Assembly (NCBI GenBank): GCA_049510055.1
Contig: JBEKZI010000016.1
Location: 1 to 34,954, forward strand
Length of the DNA stretch: 34,954 nucleotides
Source: JALHTV01 sp049510055
Lineage (GTDB): Bacteria > Planctomycetota > Phycisphaerae > SM23-33
Reading direction: 5' to 3'
Positions 1 to 8,233 of the stretch are shown here, one piece after another (within the stretch, counting starts at the first letter, position 1; every line of letters starts with the position of its first letter). A model generated the notes under the pieces. It had not been told where the DNA came from. It saw only the letters and a list, made by a program, of their open reading frames with translations, and did no database searches. Position numbers and translations under genes: made by a program.

Positions 1-968
1 ACCTCCAGCGTGGTCTGGCCCTTGGCCGGCAGGGCGGCGGCGTAGGTGAACATGCCGGCCTGGTCCTTGAGGCTGTGGTAGTGGCAAGAGACGTGATAGA
101 CCAACCCGCGTTTCTCGCGGACCTCGGTGAACAGGCGGCTGCTCATGCCGCCGGACAGAACCGTTCCGGCGACGCGTGCGGCGTAATATCGCGGGTCGGA
201 CATGACGACGGCCGGGTGGGCCAGGGCGATGTGCACCTGGGCGGAGGGCTTGGCAACGTGCATCGCCCCGTTGTGGGCGGGGGCGGTCTGCACCCGCTGC
301 GGCGCTGGGCCGCGCCAGTCGCCCAGGCAGCGGTCCACCGTGTCGCACAATTCTTGCCAGTCGAACTTACCCGCCACGGCCAGGATCGCCCCTTGGGGCG
401 TGAAGATGTCCGCGACGGCCTGGCGCACCGCCGGGGCCGTCAGGCCCGCCAGCGACTCAGCCGATCCGTAGGCGCTGCGGCCCAGCGGCCAGGGGAAGAA
501 CCGCTCCCGCAGCAGCAGGTCGCACTTCTGGGATGGCTCATCTTCCAGCGAGGATAAGTCCTGCATCGCCAGGCTGCGGCAGGGCTCGAACGTCGCGTCC
601 TCCAGACGGGGGCGGCGGAGAATGTCGGCGTAGATTTCCAGCACGGCCGGCAGATTTCGGCCCAGGGACGCCGTAGAGAAGCGGCTCAGCTCGCTGAGGA
701 CGTCTTCGTGGTGCTGGCAGCCCAGGGCGTCCAGGGCGTCGTTGAGCCGGCGCGTGTCGCGGTCGCCCGCCCCGCGCAGGCGCCACTCGCTGGTGACCAA
801 AGCCGCCCCCTCGCGGCCGGATGGGTCATTTGCCGCGCCCTGCGGCACCAGGATCGTCATGGCCGCCGAGGAAACCTGATCCATTTCCTCGCCCACGACC
901 GTCAGGCCGTTGGACATCCGCCGGATTCGGAGTTCCTCGCTTCGACCGCGATTGCCGGACTTTGTCAC
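1..968 (-). CDS. M16-family peptidase-like protein, non-catalytic type, 3' end outside window
   Basis: The reading frame is open from a GTG at 966-968 to the window edge (322 codons, C-terminus missing). An in-frame ATG at 915-917 is an alternative start; the GTG has a modest AGGAAAGG upstream. The fold is recognisable as M16: an N-terminal strand (NGLTVVGEEMD), a first half with M16 spacing, and the C-domain signature GGMSSRLFTEVREKRGLVY near residues 272-290. The zinc site HxxEH, expected near residues 57-61, reads LVTSE, so none of the metal ligands or the catalytic Glu is present. In bacteria such inactive M16 subunits usually pair with an active M16 subunit encoded next door, and the neighbour beyond position 1 would be the place to look. 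It is divergent from gpsA with a 137-bp gap. The family call is firm; the partner is inference. Confidence 0.85.
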   Translation of the reverse strand, partial: MTKSGNRGRSEELRIRRMSNGLTVVGEEMDQVSSAAMTILVPQGAANDPSGREGAALVTSEWRLRGAGDRDTRRLNDALDALGCQHHEDVLSELSRFSTASLGRNLPAVLEIYADILRRPRLEDATFEPCRSLAMQDLSSLEDEPSQKCDLLLRERFFPWPLGRSAYGSAESLAGLTAPAVRQAVADIFTPQGAILAVAGKFDWQELCDTVDRCLGDWRGPAPQRVQTAPAHNGAMHVAKPSAQVHIALAHPAVVMSDPRYYAARVAGTVLSGGMSSRLFTEVREKRGLVYHVSCHYHSLKDQAGMFTYAAALPAKGQTTLE

Positions 969-1105
969 GTCGCTGCCTTTCCTGCCTGCCGTAGGTAGGT
1001 ACTGAAGTTCTGCATTCTAAGCGCTTGTCCGCCGCGAACCAAGATGAACCCGCCTCCCGAGCCGCTCGCTGGACAAAAAACCGCCGGGGCGTTAGCCTCT
1101 GAACC

Positions 1106-2116
1106 ATGAGCACACGAGTTGCCGTCATCGGCGATGGGGCGATGGCCACCCTTTGCGCGATTATCCTGGCCGAGAACGGCCACGCCGTCCGGCTGTGGTC
1201 GGCGTTTCCGGCGGCCGCCGAGGAGCTCGCCCGCACGCGTGAGAACCGCCGCTTCCTGCCCGGCCATCCGCTGCCCCAGGCCGTGGAGGTCACGGCCGAC
1301 GACGCGGCCGCCCTGGACGGGGCGGAGGTGGCCATCCAGGCCGTGCCCACGCAGTTCGTGCGACACTGGTGGTCGCGGCTGACCAAATATTGCCCGAAAA
1401 GTTTGCCCATCTGCTCGACGGCCAAGGGCATCGAGAACCGCACGCTGCTTCGCCCCAGCCAGGTGGTGCTGGAGGTCCTGGGCGACGCGAACCCCACGCC
1501 CCGGCCGATCGCGGTGCTGACCGGCCCGTCGATTGCCCCGCAGGTGGCCCGGCGGCTGCCGGCCACGGTGACTGTGGCCGCGAATCGACCCGGATTCGCC
1601 GAGCAGATCCAGGTCCTGTTCAATCGCCCGTACTTTCGCGTCTATACCAATCCGGACCTGATCGGCGTGGAGGTGGCCGGGGCGGTCAAGAACGTGGTCG
1701 CCATCGCCGCGGGCATTCTGGACGGCCTGGGCGCGGGCGATAACGCCAAGGCCTCGCTGGTGACGCGCGGCCTGGCGGAGATCACCCGCCTGGGTGTGGC
1801 GATGGGAGCCCGGCGGGAGACCTTCGCGGGCCTGGCCGGCGTGGGCGACCTGATCACCACCTGCACCTCGCCGCAAGGCCGCAACCGCTCGTTCGGCGAG
1901 GCCGTGGGGCGCGGCCGAAGCGTCGAGCAAGCCCTGGCGGCGACGCAGTCGGTCATCGAGGGCGTGGCCACCACCGCCAGCGTGGTGGAGTTGGCCGCCC
2001 GGCTGGGCGTGGAAATGCCCATCACCCAGGCCGTGCACAGCGTCTTGTTCGCCGGCCGGTCGCCCGCCGAGGCCATCGCCGACCTCATGAACCGTCCGCT
2101 GAAGGCCGAAGGCTAG
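1106..2116 (+). CDS. gpsA: NAD(P)-dependent glycerol-3-phosphate dehydrogenase
   Basis: A 336-residue cytosolic enzyme of the usual GpsA length. It reduces dihydroxyacetone phosphate to sn-glycerol-3-phosphate, the backbone for phospholipids. The N-terminal Rossmann loop reads GDGAMAT where the family usually has GxGxxGT, so the third glycine is Ala. Other family blocks are intact: KGIE near residue 110, LTGPS near 138, and the catalytic lysine K195 in GAVKN followed by the long helix ending in GVGDLITTCTSPQGRNRSFG. The ATG has no strong Shine-Dalgarno sequence. It stands alone between a divergent M16 gene and the serine acetyltransferase gene, which seems to have its own promoter. The relaxed glycine motif is the only oddity; function is not in doubt. 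Confidence 0.95.
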   Translation: MSTRVAVIGDGAMATLCAIILAENGHAVRLWSAFPAAAEELARTRENRRFLPGHPLPQAVEVTADDAAALDGAEVAIQAVPTQFVRHWWSRLTKYCPKSLPICSTAKGIENRTLLRPSQVVLEVLGDANPTPRPIAVLTGPSIAPQVARRLPATVTVAANRPGFAEQIQVLFNRPYFRVYTNPDLIGVEVAGAVKNVVAIAAGILDGLGAGDNAKASLVTRGLAEITRLGVAMGARRETFAGLAGVGDLITTCTSPQGRNRSFGEAVGRGRSVEQALAATQSVIEGVATTASVVELAARLGVEMPITQAVHSVLFAGRSPAEAIADLMNRPLKAEG

Positions 2117-2159
2117 GGCCGACCATTTCTCGGCGCCGCCGCGGGCCGCAAGCAACGTG

Positions 2160-2188
2160 ATGACAGGACCGTCGAATCGGCCTAGAAT
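2160..2188 (+). promoter_or_regulatory. Candidate sigma-70-type promoter for the serine acetyltransferase gene
   Basis: ATGACA (2160-2165), a 17-base spacer and TAGAAT (2183-2188) lie 32 bases before the ATG at 2221. The match is five of six bases in each box. It lies in the short gap after gpsA, so the acetyltransferase gene can be transcribed separately. Confidence 0.5.
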
Positions 2189-2220
2189 ACTGGATCGCCA
2201 AACGAAAGGCGGCCTTGGCC

Positions 2221-3177
2221 ATGAATAAGGACATCCTGAACCAGAACCTGGATAAGCTCATCGAGGAAATCCTCGCCAGTTACCGTGAGGATCGCCGCAC
2301 GCAGCGCATCGGCCAGCGGTTCCTGCCTTCGCGCGGGCGGATCGTGGAGATGCTGGATGAGATTCGCCAGGTGCTGTTCCCCGGTTATTTCGGCCTCAAG
2401 GCGCTGACCGAGGAGAACATCCGCTACCATCTGGGCAACCTGCTGCTGCGGCTGGGGGGAGAATTGGCGGAGCAGATTTACAGTTGCCTGTGCTACGCCG
2501 AGGGCGCCTCATCCCAGGAAGGCTGCGACGCCAAGGCCGCGGAAATCGCCCAGAAGTTCCTGCGGCGGATTCCGGCCATCCGCGAGATGCTGGCCCTGGA
2601 CGCCCAGGCCGCCTACGACGGCGACCCGGCGGCCAAGAGCATCGAGGAAGTCATCTACTGCTATCCCGGCTTTTTCGCCATCAGCGTGTACCGCGTGGCG
2701 CACGAGCTGCTGGTCCTTGGCGTGCCGCTGATGCCGCGGATCATGACCGAGTACGCCCACAGTTCCACCGGCGTGGACATCCACCCCGGGGCGGCGATCG
2801 GGAAAAATTTCTTCATCGACCACGGCACGGGCGTGGTGATCGGAGAGACCACGCGCATCGGGCACAACGTCAAGATATACCAGGGCGTGACCCTGGGCGC
2901 CCTGAGCTTTCCCAAGGACGAGCGCGGCCGCGTGATTAAGGGCCTCCAGCGCCATCCGACCATCGAGGACGACGTGACGATCTACGCCAACGCCACCATC
3001 CTGGGCGGCAAGACGATCATCGGCCGGGGCGTCACGGTGGGCGGCAATACCTTCGTGACGACCTCCATCACCGCCGACAGCACCGTCGTCACTCAGACGC
3101 CGAACCAGGAAGTCCGTAAGAAGGGCGCCCCAAGCACAAAAAGCGCCAAGAGCGTGAAAAAAAGGTCCGGCCAATAG
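2221..3177 (+). CDS. cysE: Serine O-acetyltransferase (EpsC/long form)
   Basis: A 318-residue cytosolic enzyme that acetylates L-serine with acetyl-CoA, giving O-acetylserine for cysteine synthesis. I chose ATG 2221, with AAAGG at 2205-2209; a TTG two codons earlier is possible. The N-terminal half (to about residue 175) is helical, as in EpsC-type enzymes with an extended N-terminus. The C-terminal half is a left-handed beta helix of hexapeptide repeats. The Asp-His pair known from E. coli CysE is present as D186 (VDIHPGA) and H201 (IDHGTG), followed by the conserved GVVIGET and QGVTLG. The tail is Lys/Ser-rich and ends in Gly-Gln, without the C-terminal Ile through which many SATs bind cysteine synthase, so that complex may not form. 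No cysK is in the window. Confidence 0.93.
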   Translation: MNKDILNQNLDKLIEEILASYREDRRTQRIGQRFLPSRGRIVEMLDEIRQVLFPGYFGLKALTEENIRYHLGNLLLRLGGELAEQIYSCLCYAEGASSQEGCDAKAAEIAQKFLRRIPAIREMLALDAQAAYDGDPAAKSIEEVIYCYPGFFAISVYRVAHELLVLGVPLMPRIMTEYAHSSTGVDIHPGAAIGKNFFIDHGTGVVIGETTRIGHNVKIYQGVTLGALSFPKDERGRVIKGLQRHPTIEDDVTIYANATILGGKTIIGRGVTVGGNTFVTTSITADSTVVTQTPNQEVRKKGAPSTKSAKSVKKRSGQ

Positions 3178-3194
3178 CGGCACGCCGTTTTGGA

Positions 3195-3200
3195 TATAAT
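3195..3200 (+). promoter_or_regulatory. Candidate -10 box before the 3230 gene
   Basis: A perfect TATAAT sits 29 bases before the ATG at 3230, but no recognisable -35 box lies 16-18 bases upstream. It may be an extended or activator-dependent promoter, or chance. Confidence 0.3.
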
Positions 3201-3229
3201 CACAGGCGGCCACGGAGTACCACCAGACC

Positions 3230-3979
3230 ATGAGCAGTGAATTCGGCAACGTCGCGGACGATTTCTTTCTGAATACCAACCTTCAGACGACCCTTGCCCT
3301 GCCTGGCGGGCGCGAGACCATTCTCCAATTCTGTGAGGCCGTGCGCAAGGAATTCCGCGACATGACCAGCTTCTACCAGCGGGACAGCGGCGAGTACGTG
3401 CTGGAAGGCGACCACGAGTCGGGCGTTTACCAGTGGATGGAGCTCCAGTCGCATTCTCTGGCGGCCGGGTACTTCAACCCGCCGGACCTGGACGAGGCCC
3501 GCCGGTTTCACTCCTGGCTGCTGGAGCGGAGCGTGTACTACCTGGGCGTCAGCGGGCTGGACGTGGAGTGCCTGGACGTGCTGTACGGCTTCAACCTGGA
3601 CTTCCGCGGCAATCGCGACGCCATCGCGGCCCGCGCGCTGCTGGAAGGCTCGCCATTGGCGGCCCTGGGGGCCTGCGAAGGCTGCAAGCCGGTGGAGTTC
3701 GAGCCCAGCCTGGTGATCGCCCTGGAGGAGGAGTGCTACCTTCAGGCGCGCCTGTCGCTGGAGACGCGATCCAGCAGCTACCAGGTCCGCACCGGCGAGT
3801 ACGATGAGGAACCCATCAGCATCTACTTCACCGTTCGCCAATATCCTCAGCCCGGCAAGCCCTTCGACCTCAAGGACGCTTTTGGCCGCCAGTGCGAGAT
3901 CGGCCAGGACATGGTCCGTCGCGTGGTGATCCCCCACGTCGTCCAGCCCGTGGCGGCGGCCATCGCCACGGCGGAATAG
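3230..3979 (+). CDS. Conserved-looking hypothetical protein, 249 aa
   Basis: I do not recognise this family. The protein is soluble and acidic, with no signal peptide or membrane segment. Codon use matches its neighbours, so it looks like a real resident gene. It is rich in aromatics in the first half (FYQRDSGEYV, GVYQWMELQ, SVYYLGVSG). There is a CxxC at C149/C152 (CEGC), and another Cys lies near residue 120, which could bind metal or form a disulfide. A beta-rich stretch follows (SSSYQVRTGEYDEEPISIYF), then a helix-like C-terminus ending in Ala-rich sequence. It is a single gene with its own -10-like box, between cysE and the kinase-flavoprotein fusion. No function can be assigned from the sequence. 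Confidence 0.8.
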   Translation: MSSEFGNVADDFFLNTNLQTTLALPGGRETILQFCEAVRKEFRDMTSFYQRDSGEYVLEGDHESGVYQWMELQSHSLAAGYFNPPDLDEARRFHSWLLERSVYYLGVSGLDVECLDVLYGFNLDFRGNRDAIAARALLEGSPLAALGACEGCKPVEFEPSLVIALEEECYLQARLSLETRSSSYQVRTGEYDEEPISIYFTVRQYPQPGKPFDLKDAFGRQCEIGQDMVRRVVIPHVVQPVAAAIATAE

Positions 3980-4050
3980 CTTCGCACGTCTTGGCGGCGG
4001 TGGGGGATTTGGGAACGGTCAGTCTATGATGATTTAGTATCCTTAATCTT

Positions 4051-6471
4051 ATGGAACGCCAAGAAGCCCAATCCGAGATTCTCCGCCTGGCCTCGCTGAT
4101 CGCGCATCAGCTTCAATCGCCCATCAGCGCCGCCAGCACGATCCTCAAGGCCCTGGGGGGCGAGGTGGCCGGGGCCCTGTCGGCCGAGCAAAAGGACCTG
4201 CTCGGCCGCGCCAATGCCCGTTGCGAGGAGGGCATCGACACGGTGCGCCGCATGCTGGCGATCGTCTCCGCCATGAGCGGGCCGGGCGAGGCCGGCGGCG
4301 TGACGGACCTGGCCGCGGCGGTGCGGCGGGCCCAGATGCGGTATCAGCATCGCGCCCTGGAGCGCGGCGTGACGCTGAACGTGGAAATCCGCACCGAGCC
4401 GGCCTACGTCCGCGGGGCCGAGGAGGCCCTGGCGGAGGTCATCGGCGTCCTGATGGACAACGCCCTGAAGTACACGCCCGAGCACGGCCAGGTGCGATTG
4501 ACCGTGGCGGCCGAGACCGCCGGCGGCAGCGTGCGCCTCTCCGTGGCGGATTCCGGCGTGGGCATTCCCAAAAATTTGCGCGAGAAGGTCTTTGAGCCGT
4601 TCTTCCGCGCCCCGGCGGCCCATCAAGCCGCCCGCCCCGGCGTGGGGCTGGGGCTGGCATTCGCCAAGGCCGTCGTGACGCAGGTGGGGGGGAGCATCTC
4701 GGCGGGCAAGGCGGACCTCGGCGGGGCTGAGATTGTCGTGAATCTGCCCGCCGCCCAGCCGGCGGACGTGCAGGTGGAGCAGGCCCGAAAATCCCACGCG
4801 ATGCGCGTGGTGGTCGTCGGCGGCGTGGCCGCGGGGCTGAAGGCCGCCTCCAAGATCATCCGCCTGAAGGCCGACGCCGACGTGACCGTCGTGGAGCGGG
4901 ACGAGTACCTGTCCTACGCCGGCTGCGGCCTGCCGTACTACATCGCCGGGCTCATCAAGGATCAGGCCGACCTGATGAGCACGCCGGCGGGGATCGTGCG
5001 GGACGCGGTGTTCTTCCAGAGCGTCAAGAACGTGCACGTGTTCACCCGTACCGAGGCGATGGAGATCGACCGGGCCGGCAAACGCGTGCGCGTCCGGGAC
5101 CTCAAAAAGGGCGAGGAGTCTTGGCTGGGATACGACAAGCTGGTGCTGGCCACGGGTGCGGCGCCGGTGGTGCCGTCGATCCCTGGGGCGGACCTGGGCA
5201 ATATTTTCGCGCTGCACGGCGTTCGCGACGCCGAAGGCATCAAGGCGGCGCTGTCCCGTGAGCGGGCGCATGACGTGGTCATCGTCGGCGGCGGGCTGAT
5301 CGGCATGGAGACCACCGAGGCCCTGGCCGCCGCCGGCTGCCGCATGACCATCGTCGAGATGCTCCCCCAGACGTTGCGCATTCTGGACGCGGACATGGCC
5401 CGGCTGGTGGAGTTGCACCTGGAGTCCAAGGGCGTCAAGGTGATGACGGGCGTCAAGGTGCTGTCGTTCGAGGGGGAGGGCAAGGTGCAGACCGTCGTGA
5501 CGGATCGCGGCTCGCTGCCGGCGGACCTGGTGATCATGGGCATCGGCGTGCGGCCCAACGTGTCGCTGGCGAAGGCGGCGGGATTGGAGATCGGCACCAC
5601 CGGCGCCATCAAGGTGGACGACCGCATGCGGACATCCGATCCGGACATCTACGCGGCCGGCGACTGCGTGGAGTGCCGCGACCTGCTCACCGGCCGGGCG
5701 TGCTACGTGCCGTTGGGCTCCACGGCCAACAAGCAGGGGCGCGTGGCCGCGGTGAACATCTGCGGCGGCCACGACACGTTCCCCGGCATCGTGGGCAGCG
5801 TCGTGCTGAAGGTGTTCGACTATTGCGTGGGCCGCACCGGCCTGACGGAGGCCGCCGCCCGCGCAGGGGGCTACGACGTGGTGAGCGCCTTGGCCCCGGC
5901 GCCGGACCGGGCCCACTACATGCCGACGGCCGGTCTGCTGATGCTCAAGATTGTCGTGGACCGCCCCAGCCGGCGGCTGCTGGGCGTCCAGGCCATTGGA
6001 CCCGGCGCGGGCGACAAGCGAATCGACGTGGCCGCCATGGCCATCGCCTCCGGCTGGACCGTGGACCAACTGGCCAACGCGGACCTGTGCTACGCCCCGC
6101 CGTTTTCCCCGGCCCTGGACAACCTCATCACCGCGGCCAACGTCGCCAAAAACAAGCTGGACGGCTCGATGGTCGGCGTCTCGGCCGCGGAAGTCCACCG
6201 GATGCTCCAGGACAAGCACGACTTCCTGTTCGTGGATGTCCGCACGCCTGGGGAATACTCCAGAATGCGCCTGCCCGGCTCGACGCTGATTCCCCTGGGC
6301 ACGCTGCGCGGCCGCCTGAGCGAGTTGCCCAAGAATAAGGAAATTGTGACGTTCTGCCAGATCTCGCTGCGCGGCTACGAGGCGGCCAGGATTCTCCAAG
6401 GCGCCGGCTTCAGCAACGTTCGCGTGCTGGACGGCGGCGTGGTCATGTGGCCGTACGAAAAGGTCCGCTGA
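4051..6471 (+). CDS. Histidine kinase core fused to CoA-disulfide-reductase-type flavoprotein and rhodanese
   Basis: One uninterrupted frame of 806 residues has three parts. Residues 1-245 form a soluble histidine kinase core: the H-box LIAHQLQSP with H19, N-box DNALKYTP from D136, G1 box DSGVGIP, F-box FEPFFR and G2 box GVGLGLA. Residues 251-700 are a pyridine nucleotide-disulfide oxidoreductase beginning MRVVVVGGVAAG (FAD Rossmann loop), with the redox cysteine C292 in YAGCGLPYYI as in CoA disulfide reductases, and a second loop GGGLIGMET. Residues 705-806 are a rhodanese with C769 in CQISLRG, the form seen in CoADR-rhodanese fusions. There is no sensor or membrane domain, so the flavoprotein/rhodanese part may itself sense thiol, polysulfide or NAD(P)H state and control the kinase. 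No response regulator is adjacent. An internal ATG at 4801 marks the ancestral flavoprotein start. Domain calls are firm; the signalling role is inference. Confidence 0.9.
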   Translation: MERQEAQSEILRLASLIAHQLQSPISAASTILKALGGEVAGALSAEQKDLLGRANARCEEGIDTVRRMLAIVSAMSGPGEAGGVTDLAAAVRRAQMRYQHRALERGVTLNVEIRTEPAYVRGAEEALAEVIGVLMDNALKYTPEHGQVRLTVAAETAGGSVRLSVADSGVGIPKNLREKVFEPFFRAPAAHQAARPGVGLGLAFAKAVVTQVGGSISAGKADLGGAEIVVNLPAAQPADVQVEQARKSHAMRVVVVGGVAAGLKAASKIIRLKADADVTVVERDEYLSYAGCGLPYYIAGLIKDQADLMSTPAGIVRDAVFFQSVKNVHVFTRTEAMEIDRAGKRVRVRDLKKGEESWLGYDKLVLATGAAPVVPSIPGADLGNIFALHGVRDAEGIKAALSRERAHDVVIVGGGLIGMETTEALAAAGCRMTIVEMLPQTLRILDADMARLVELHLESKGVKVMTGVKVLSFEGEGKVQTVVTDRGSLPADLVIMGIGVRPNVSLAKAAGLEIGTTGAIKVDDRMRTSDPDIYAAGDCVECRDLLTGRACYVPLGSTANKQGRVAAVNICGGHDTFPGIVGSVVLKVFDYCVGRTGLTEAAARAGGYDVVSALAPAPDRAHYMPTAGLLMLKIVVDRPSRRLLGVQAIGPGAGDKRIDVAAMAIASGWTVDQLANADLCYAPPFSPALDNLITAANVAKNKLDGSMVGVSAAEVHRMLQDKHDFLFVDVRTPGEYSRMRLPGSTLIPLGTLRGRLSELPKNKEIVTFCQISLRGYEAARILQGAGFSNVRVLDGGVVMWPYEKVR

Positions 6472-6540
6472 CCGCCCCCCGATTGCCGCCTTCCCAGCCT
6501 GGGGACCTCCGGCCGGGGCGGGGAGGAAATTTGCCTCAGG

Positions 6541-6573
6541 GGGGAATAAACGCCTTTCCTTGAGCAACTATAT
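6541..6573 (+). promoter_or_regulatory. Candidate ECF-type autoregulated promoter
   Basis: GGGGAATAAA (6541-6550) resembles a GGAA-type ECF -35 element. An AT-rich AACTATA (6567-6573) sits about 16 bases further on. Transcription would start near 6580, upstream of the ATG at 6599 but downstream of the alternative starts at 6560 and 6572. ECF operons commonly regulate themselves, which fits, but the motif is judged by eye only. Confidence 0.3.
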
Positions 6574-6598
6574 GGGGAGAAACGTACAACGAGCATCC

Positions 6599-7189
6599 AT
6601 GGATAACGACCAGCCACCACCCACCGACTGGGAACTGGTGAAAAGGGCCCGGTCTGGTCACGTCGGGTCCTTCCACGAACTGGTGGACAGGCACGCCCCG
6701 ATGCTCTACGGCCTGGCCATGAGGCTGGTAGGCCGCGCCGAAGACGCCCAGGACCTCGTGCAGGAGACTTTTTCGGGTGCGTTTCGAGGGCTGCGAGCCT
6801 TTGGAGGCAGGTCGGCGGTCAAGACGTGGTTGTCGCAAATACTTGTCCGACAAGCAGCTAGGTACTACAAAAAAGAATATCGTCGCCGGGCGATCCTCCT
6901 GGATCAGCGGCCAACCGCGACAGGCCCGCCGGGCCAATCCCGGGCGGACCTTCGGATGGATATCGCCGAGGCCATCTTGGCCCTGGAGCCTCCTTACCGC
7001 GAGATCATCGTGCTGCGGGAGTTGCAGGGCATGACGTACGACGAAATCGCCGCGGTCCTTCGCGTGCCGCGGGGGACGGTGGAATCGCGACTGTTTCGGG
7101 CGCGGCGGCGATTGCAGGAATTGCTGAAGGAGTATTTTTTTGGACCGAGGCCGGGAGCCGGCGAGAAAGAGTCGGGAGCGGCGCCATGA
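6599..7189 (+). CDS. ECF-family RNA polymerase sigma factor (sigma-24 type)
   Basis: A 196-residue sigma factor with only regions 2 and 4. Region 2 includes RAEDAQDLVQETF and the -10-binding helix ending KTWLSQILVRQAARYYKK. A variable linker follows, then region 4 with LEPPYREIIVLRELQGMTYD and the helix-turn-helix IAAVLRVPRGTVESRLFRAR. I chose ATG 6599 because it gives a normal short N-terminus and falls after the candidate ECF promoter; in-frame starts at 6560 (TTG) and 6572 (ATG) would add 13 or 9 residues. Sixteen bases separate it from a zinc-finger anti-sigma gene, the usual arrangement for a sigma factor held inactive at the membrane until an envelope signal arrives. The targets are not visible, but the next three genes are obvious candidates. 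Confidence 0.92.
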   Translation: MDNDQPPPTDWELVKRARSGHVGSFHELVDRHAPMLYGLAMRLVGRAEDAQDLVQETFSGAFRGLRAFGGRSAVKTWLSQILVRQAARYYKKEYRRRAILLDQRPTATGPPGQSRADLRMDIAEAILALEPPYREIIVLRELQGMTYDEIAAVLRVPRGTVESRLFRARRRLQELLKEYFFGPRPGAGEKESGAAP

Positions 7190-7205
7190 ATAAGGGAACG
7201 AGCGT

Positions 7206-7661
7206 ATGAGGGAATGTGAACAAATCAGTCGGGTCAGTGCGTATCACGACGGCGAAATGCCGCCGGCCGAGCGAGCGGAGTTCCGCCAGCATCTCAGCCA
7301 GTGCGTCTCCTGTGCGGCTGAGCTGGAACGGCTGGAGAGGTTGACGGCCCTGTTGAGTTCTTTGCCTCCGCCGGCCACGCCGCCGTGGATGCTGGATCGG
7401 CTGTATCGAGCGGTTGATCTGCGGCCGGTGCACGTCCTGCGTCGGATGGCGGAGGCCCTGTCGGCCGTGGCCGCGGTCATCTTGATCGCCTGCCTGGCGG
7501 GGTTGGCGATGCGGTCCTCCTCCCAGGCGTCGGCCGGCGCCATGCCGGTGTGGGAAAGCCGGGCGCTGAATCAGCAGTCGGAGGAGTCGACCTTCGGCGG
7601 CCGGGAAGAGCTGGTGGCCCAATGGATGGCTCAGGATCTTTCTGGAAAGGACGGACTATGA
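7206..7661 (+). CDS. Zinc-finger (zf-HC2) transmembrane anti-sigma factor
   Basis: A 151-residue single-pass membrane protein. The N-terminal cytoplasmic domain carries the ZAS pattern: C4, then H29, C33 and C36 (HLSQCVSC), which would bind zinc and the upstream ECF sigma factor. A hydrophobic helix at about residues 81-102 (AAVILIACLAGLAM) is the membrane span, leaving a short periplasmic tail of about 48 residues. It lies 16 bases after the sigma gene, and its stop overlaps the ATG of the next gene as ATGA, implying translational coupling. The small periplasmic part suggests that the next protein, a Spy/CnrX-like periplasmic sensor, does the sensing. Function by family and position is strong; the signal is unknown. 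Confidence 0.9.
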   Translation: MRECEQISRVSAYHDGEMPPAERAEFRQHLSQCVSCAAELERLERLTALLSSLPPPATPPWMLDRLYRAVDLRPVHVLRRMAEALSAVAAVILIACLAGLAMRSSSQASAGAMPVWESRALNQQSEESTFGGREELVAQWMAQDLSGKDGL

Positions 7662-8233
7662 TCCGCATCAAGGCTTGGCTGCCTTCCTTTCTGTTGGCGT
7701 TTACGGCCCTGCTGGTGTTCGCGGCCGGGGCCCTGCTGGGCGTGCTGATGATGGAATTGGGCCATCCTCCCCGGCCACGGTCCTGGCTGGTGGGCGAGCT
7801 GAACCTGACACGCGACCAGCAGGAGCAGATGCAGAAAATCTGGTCGGAAACCATGGAATCGTCCTTCCGCCAGCAGGAGGAGCGGCGGGCGGCCCTGGCC
7901 AAGCAGCGCGACCAGGCCATCGCGGCCTTGCTGTCGGCAGACCAGCAAAGCAAGTACGAGGCCATCCAGCAGGACCATGCCCGCAAGATCGAAGAGCTTT
8001 CGGCGGACAGGAAAAAGGCCTTTGACGAGGCGGTGGCTCGCACGAAGCGCATCCTCACGCCTCAGCAGGCGGCCAAATACGACGAGCTGATGAAGCGGCA
8101 ACGGGAACACGGGCGGGAAGGCGGTCCGCCGCCTATGGAATTCCGCGGCCCGCGCCATCATCCCACGAGCAATCCTTCGATGAGCGGCCCTTCGATGCCT
8201 GAAGAACACCCTGCTCCCCCTGGCGGGGAATAG
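7658..8233 (+). CDS. Spy/CpxP- or CnrX-like periplasmic stress/metal sensor
   Basis: A 191-residue protein starting at ATG 7658, which overlaps the anti-sigma stop (ATGA) and has AAAGGA seven bases upstream. An N-terminal hydrophobic segment (about residues 8-30) is a signal anchor. The mature part is almost all helix and highly charged. It carries two LTxxQ-type motifs, LTRDQQEQM near residue 50 and LTPQQAAKY near 133, which mark the Spy/CpxP and Metal_resist (CnrX-like) group. The C-terminus is Pro/His-rich (RGPRHHP, then PSM and PPGG). Members of this group either chaperone periplasmic proteins or sense metals and control an ECF sigma/anti-sigma pair, as in cnrYXH. Its place directly after such a pair favours a sensor or co-regulator role. 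Which ligand it responds to cannot be read from the sequence. Confidence 0.8.
   Translation: MIRIKAWLPSFLLAFTALLVFAAGALLGVLMMELGHPPRPRSWLVGELNLTRDQQEQMQKIWSETMESSFRQQEERRAALAKQRDQAIAALLSADQQSKYEAIQQDHARKIEELSADRKKAFDEAVARTKRILTPQQAAKYDELMKRQREHGREGGPPPMEFRGPRHHPTSNPSMSGPSMPEEHPAPPGGE

Noticed and set aside
4024..6567. A very long open frame (847 codons) on the minus strand opposite the kinase-flavoprotein gene
   Set aside because: Its product is His/Gly/Arg-rich without any domain, while the plus strand encodes three intact domains. High GC leaves long antisense frames open.
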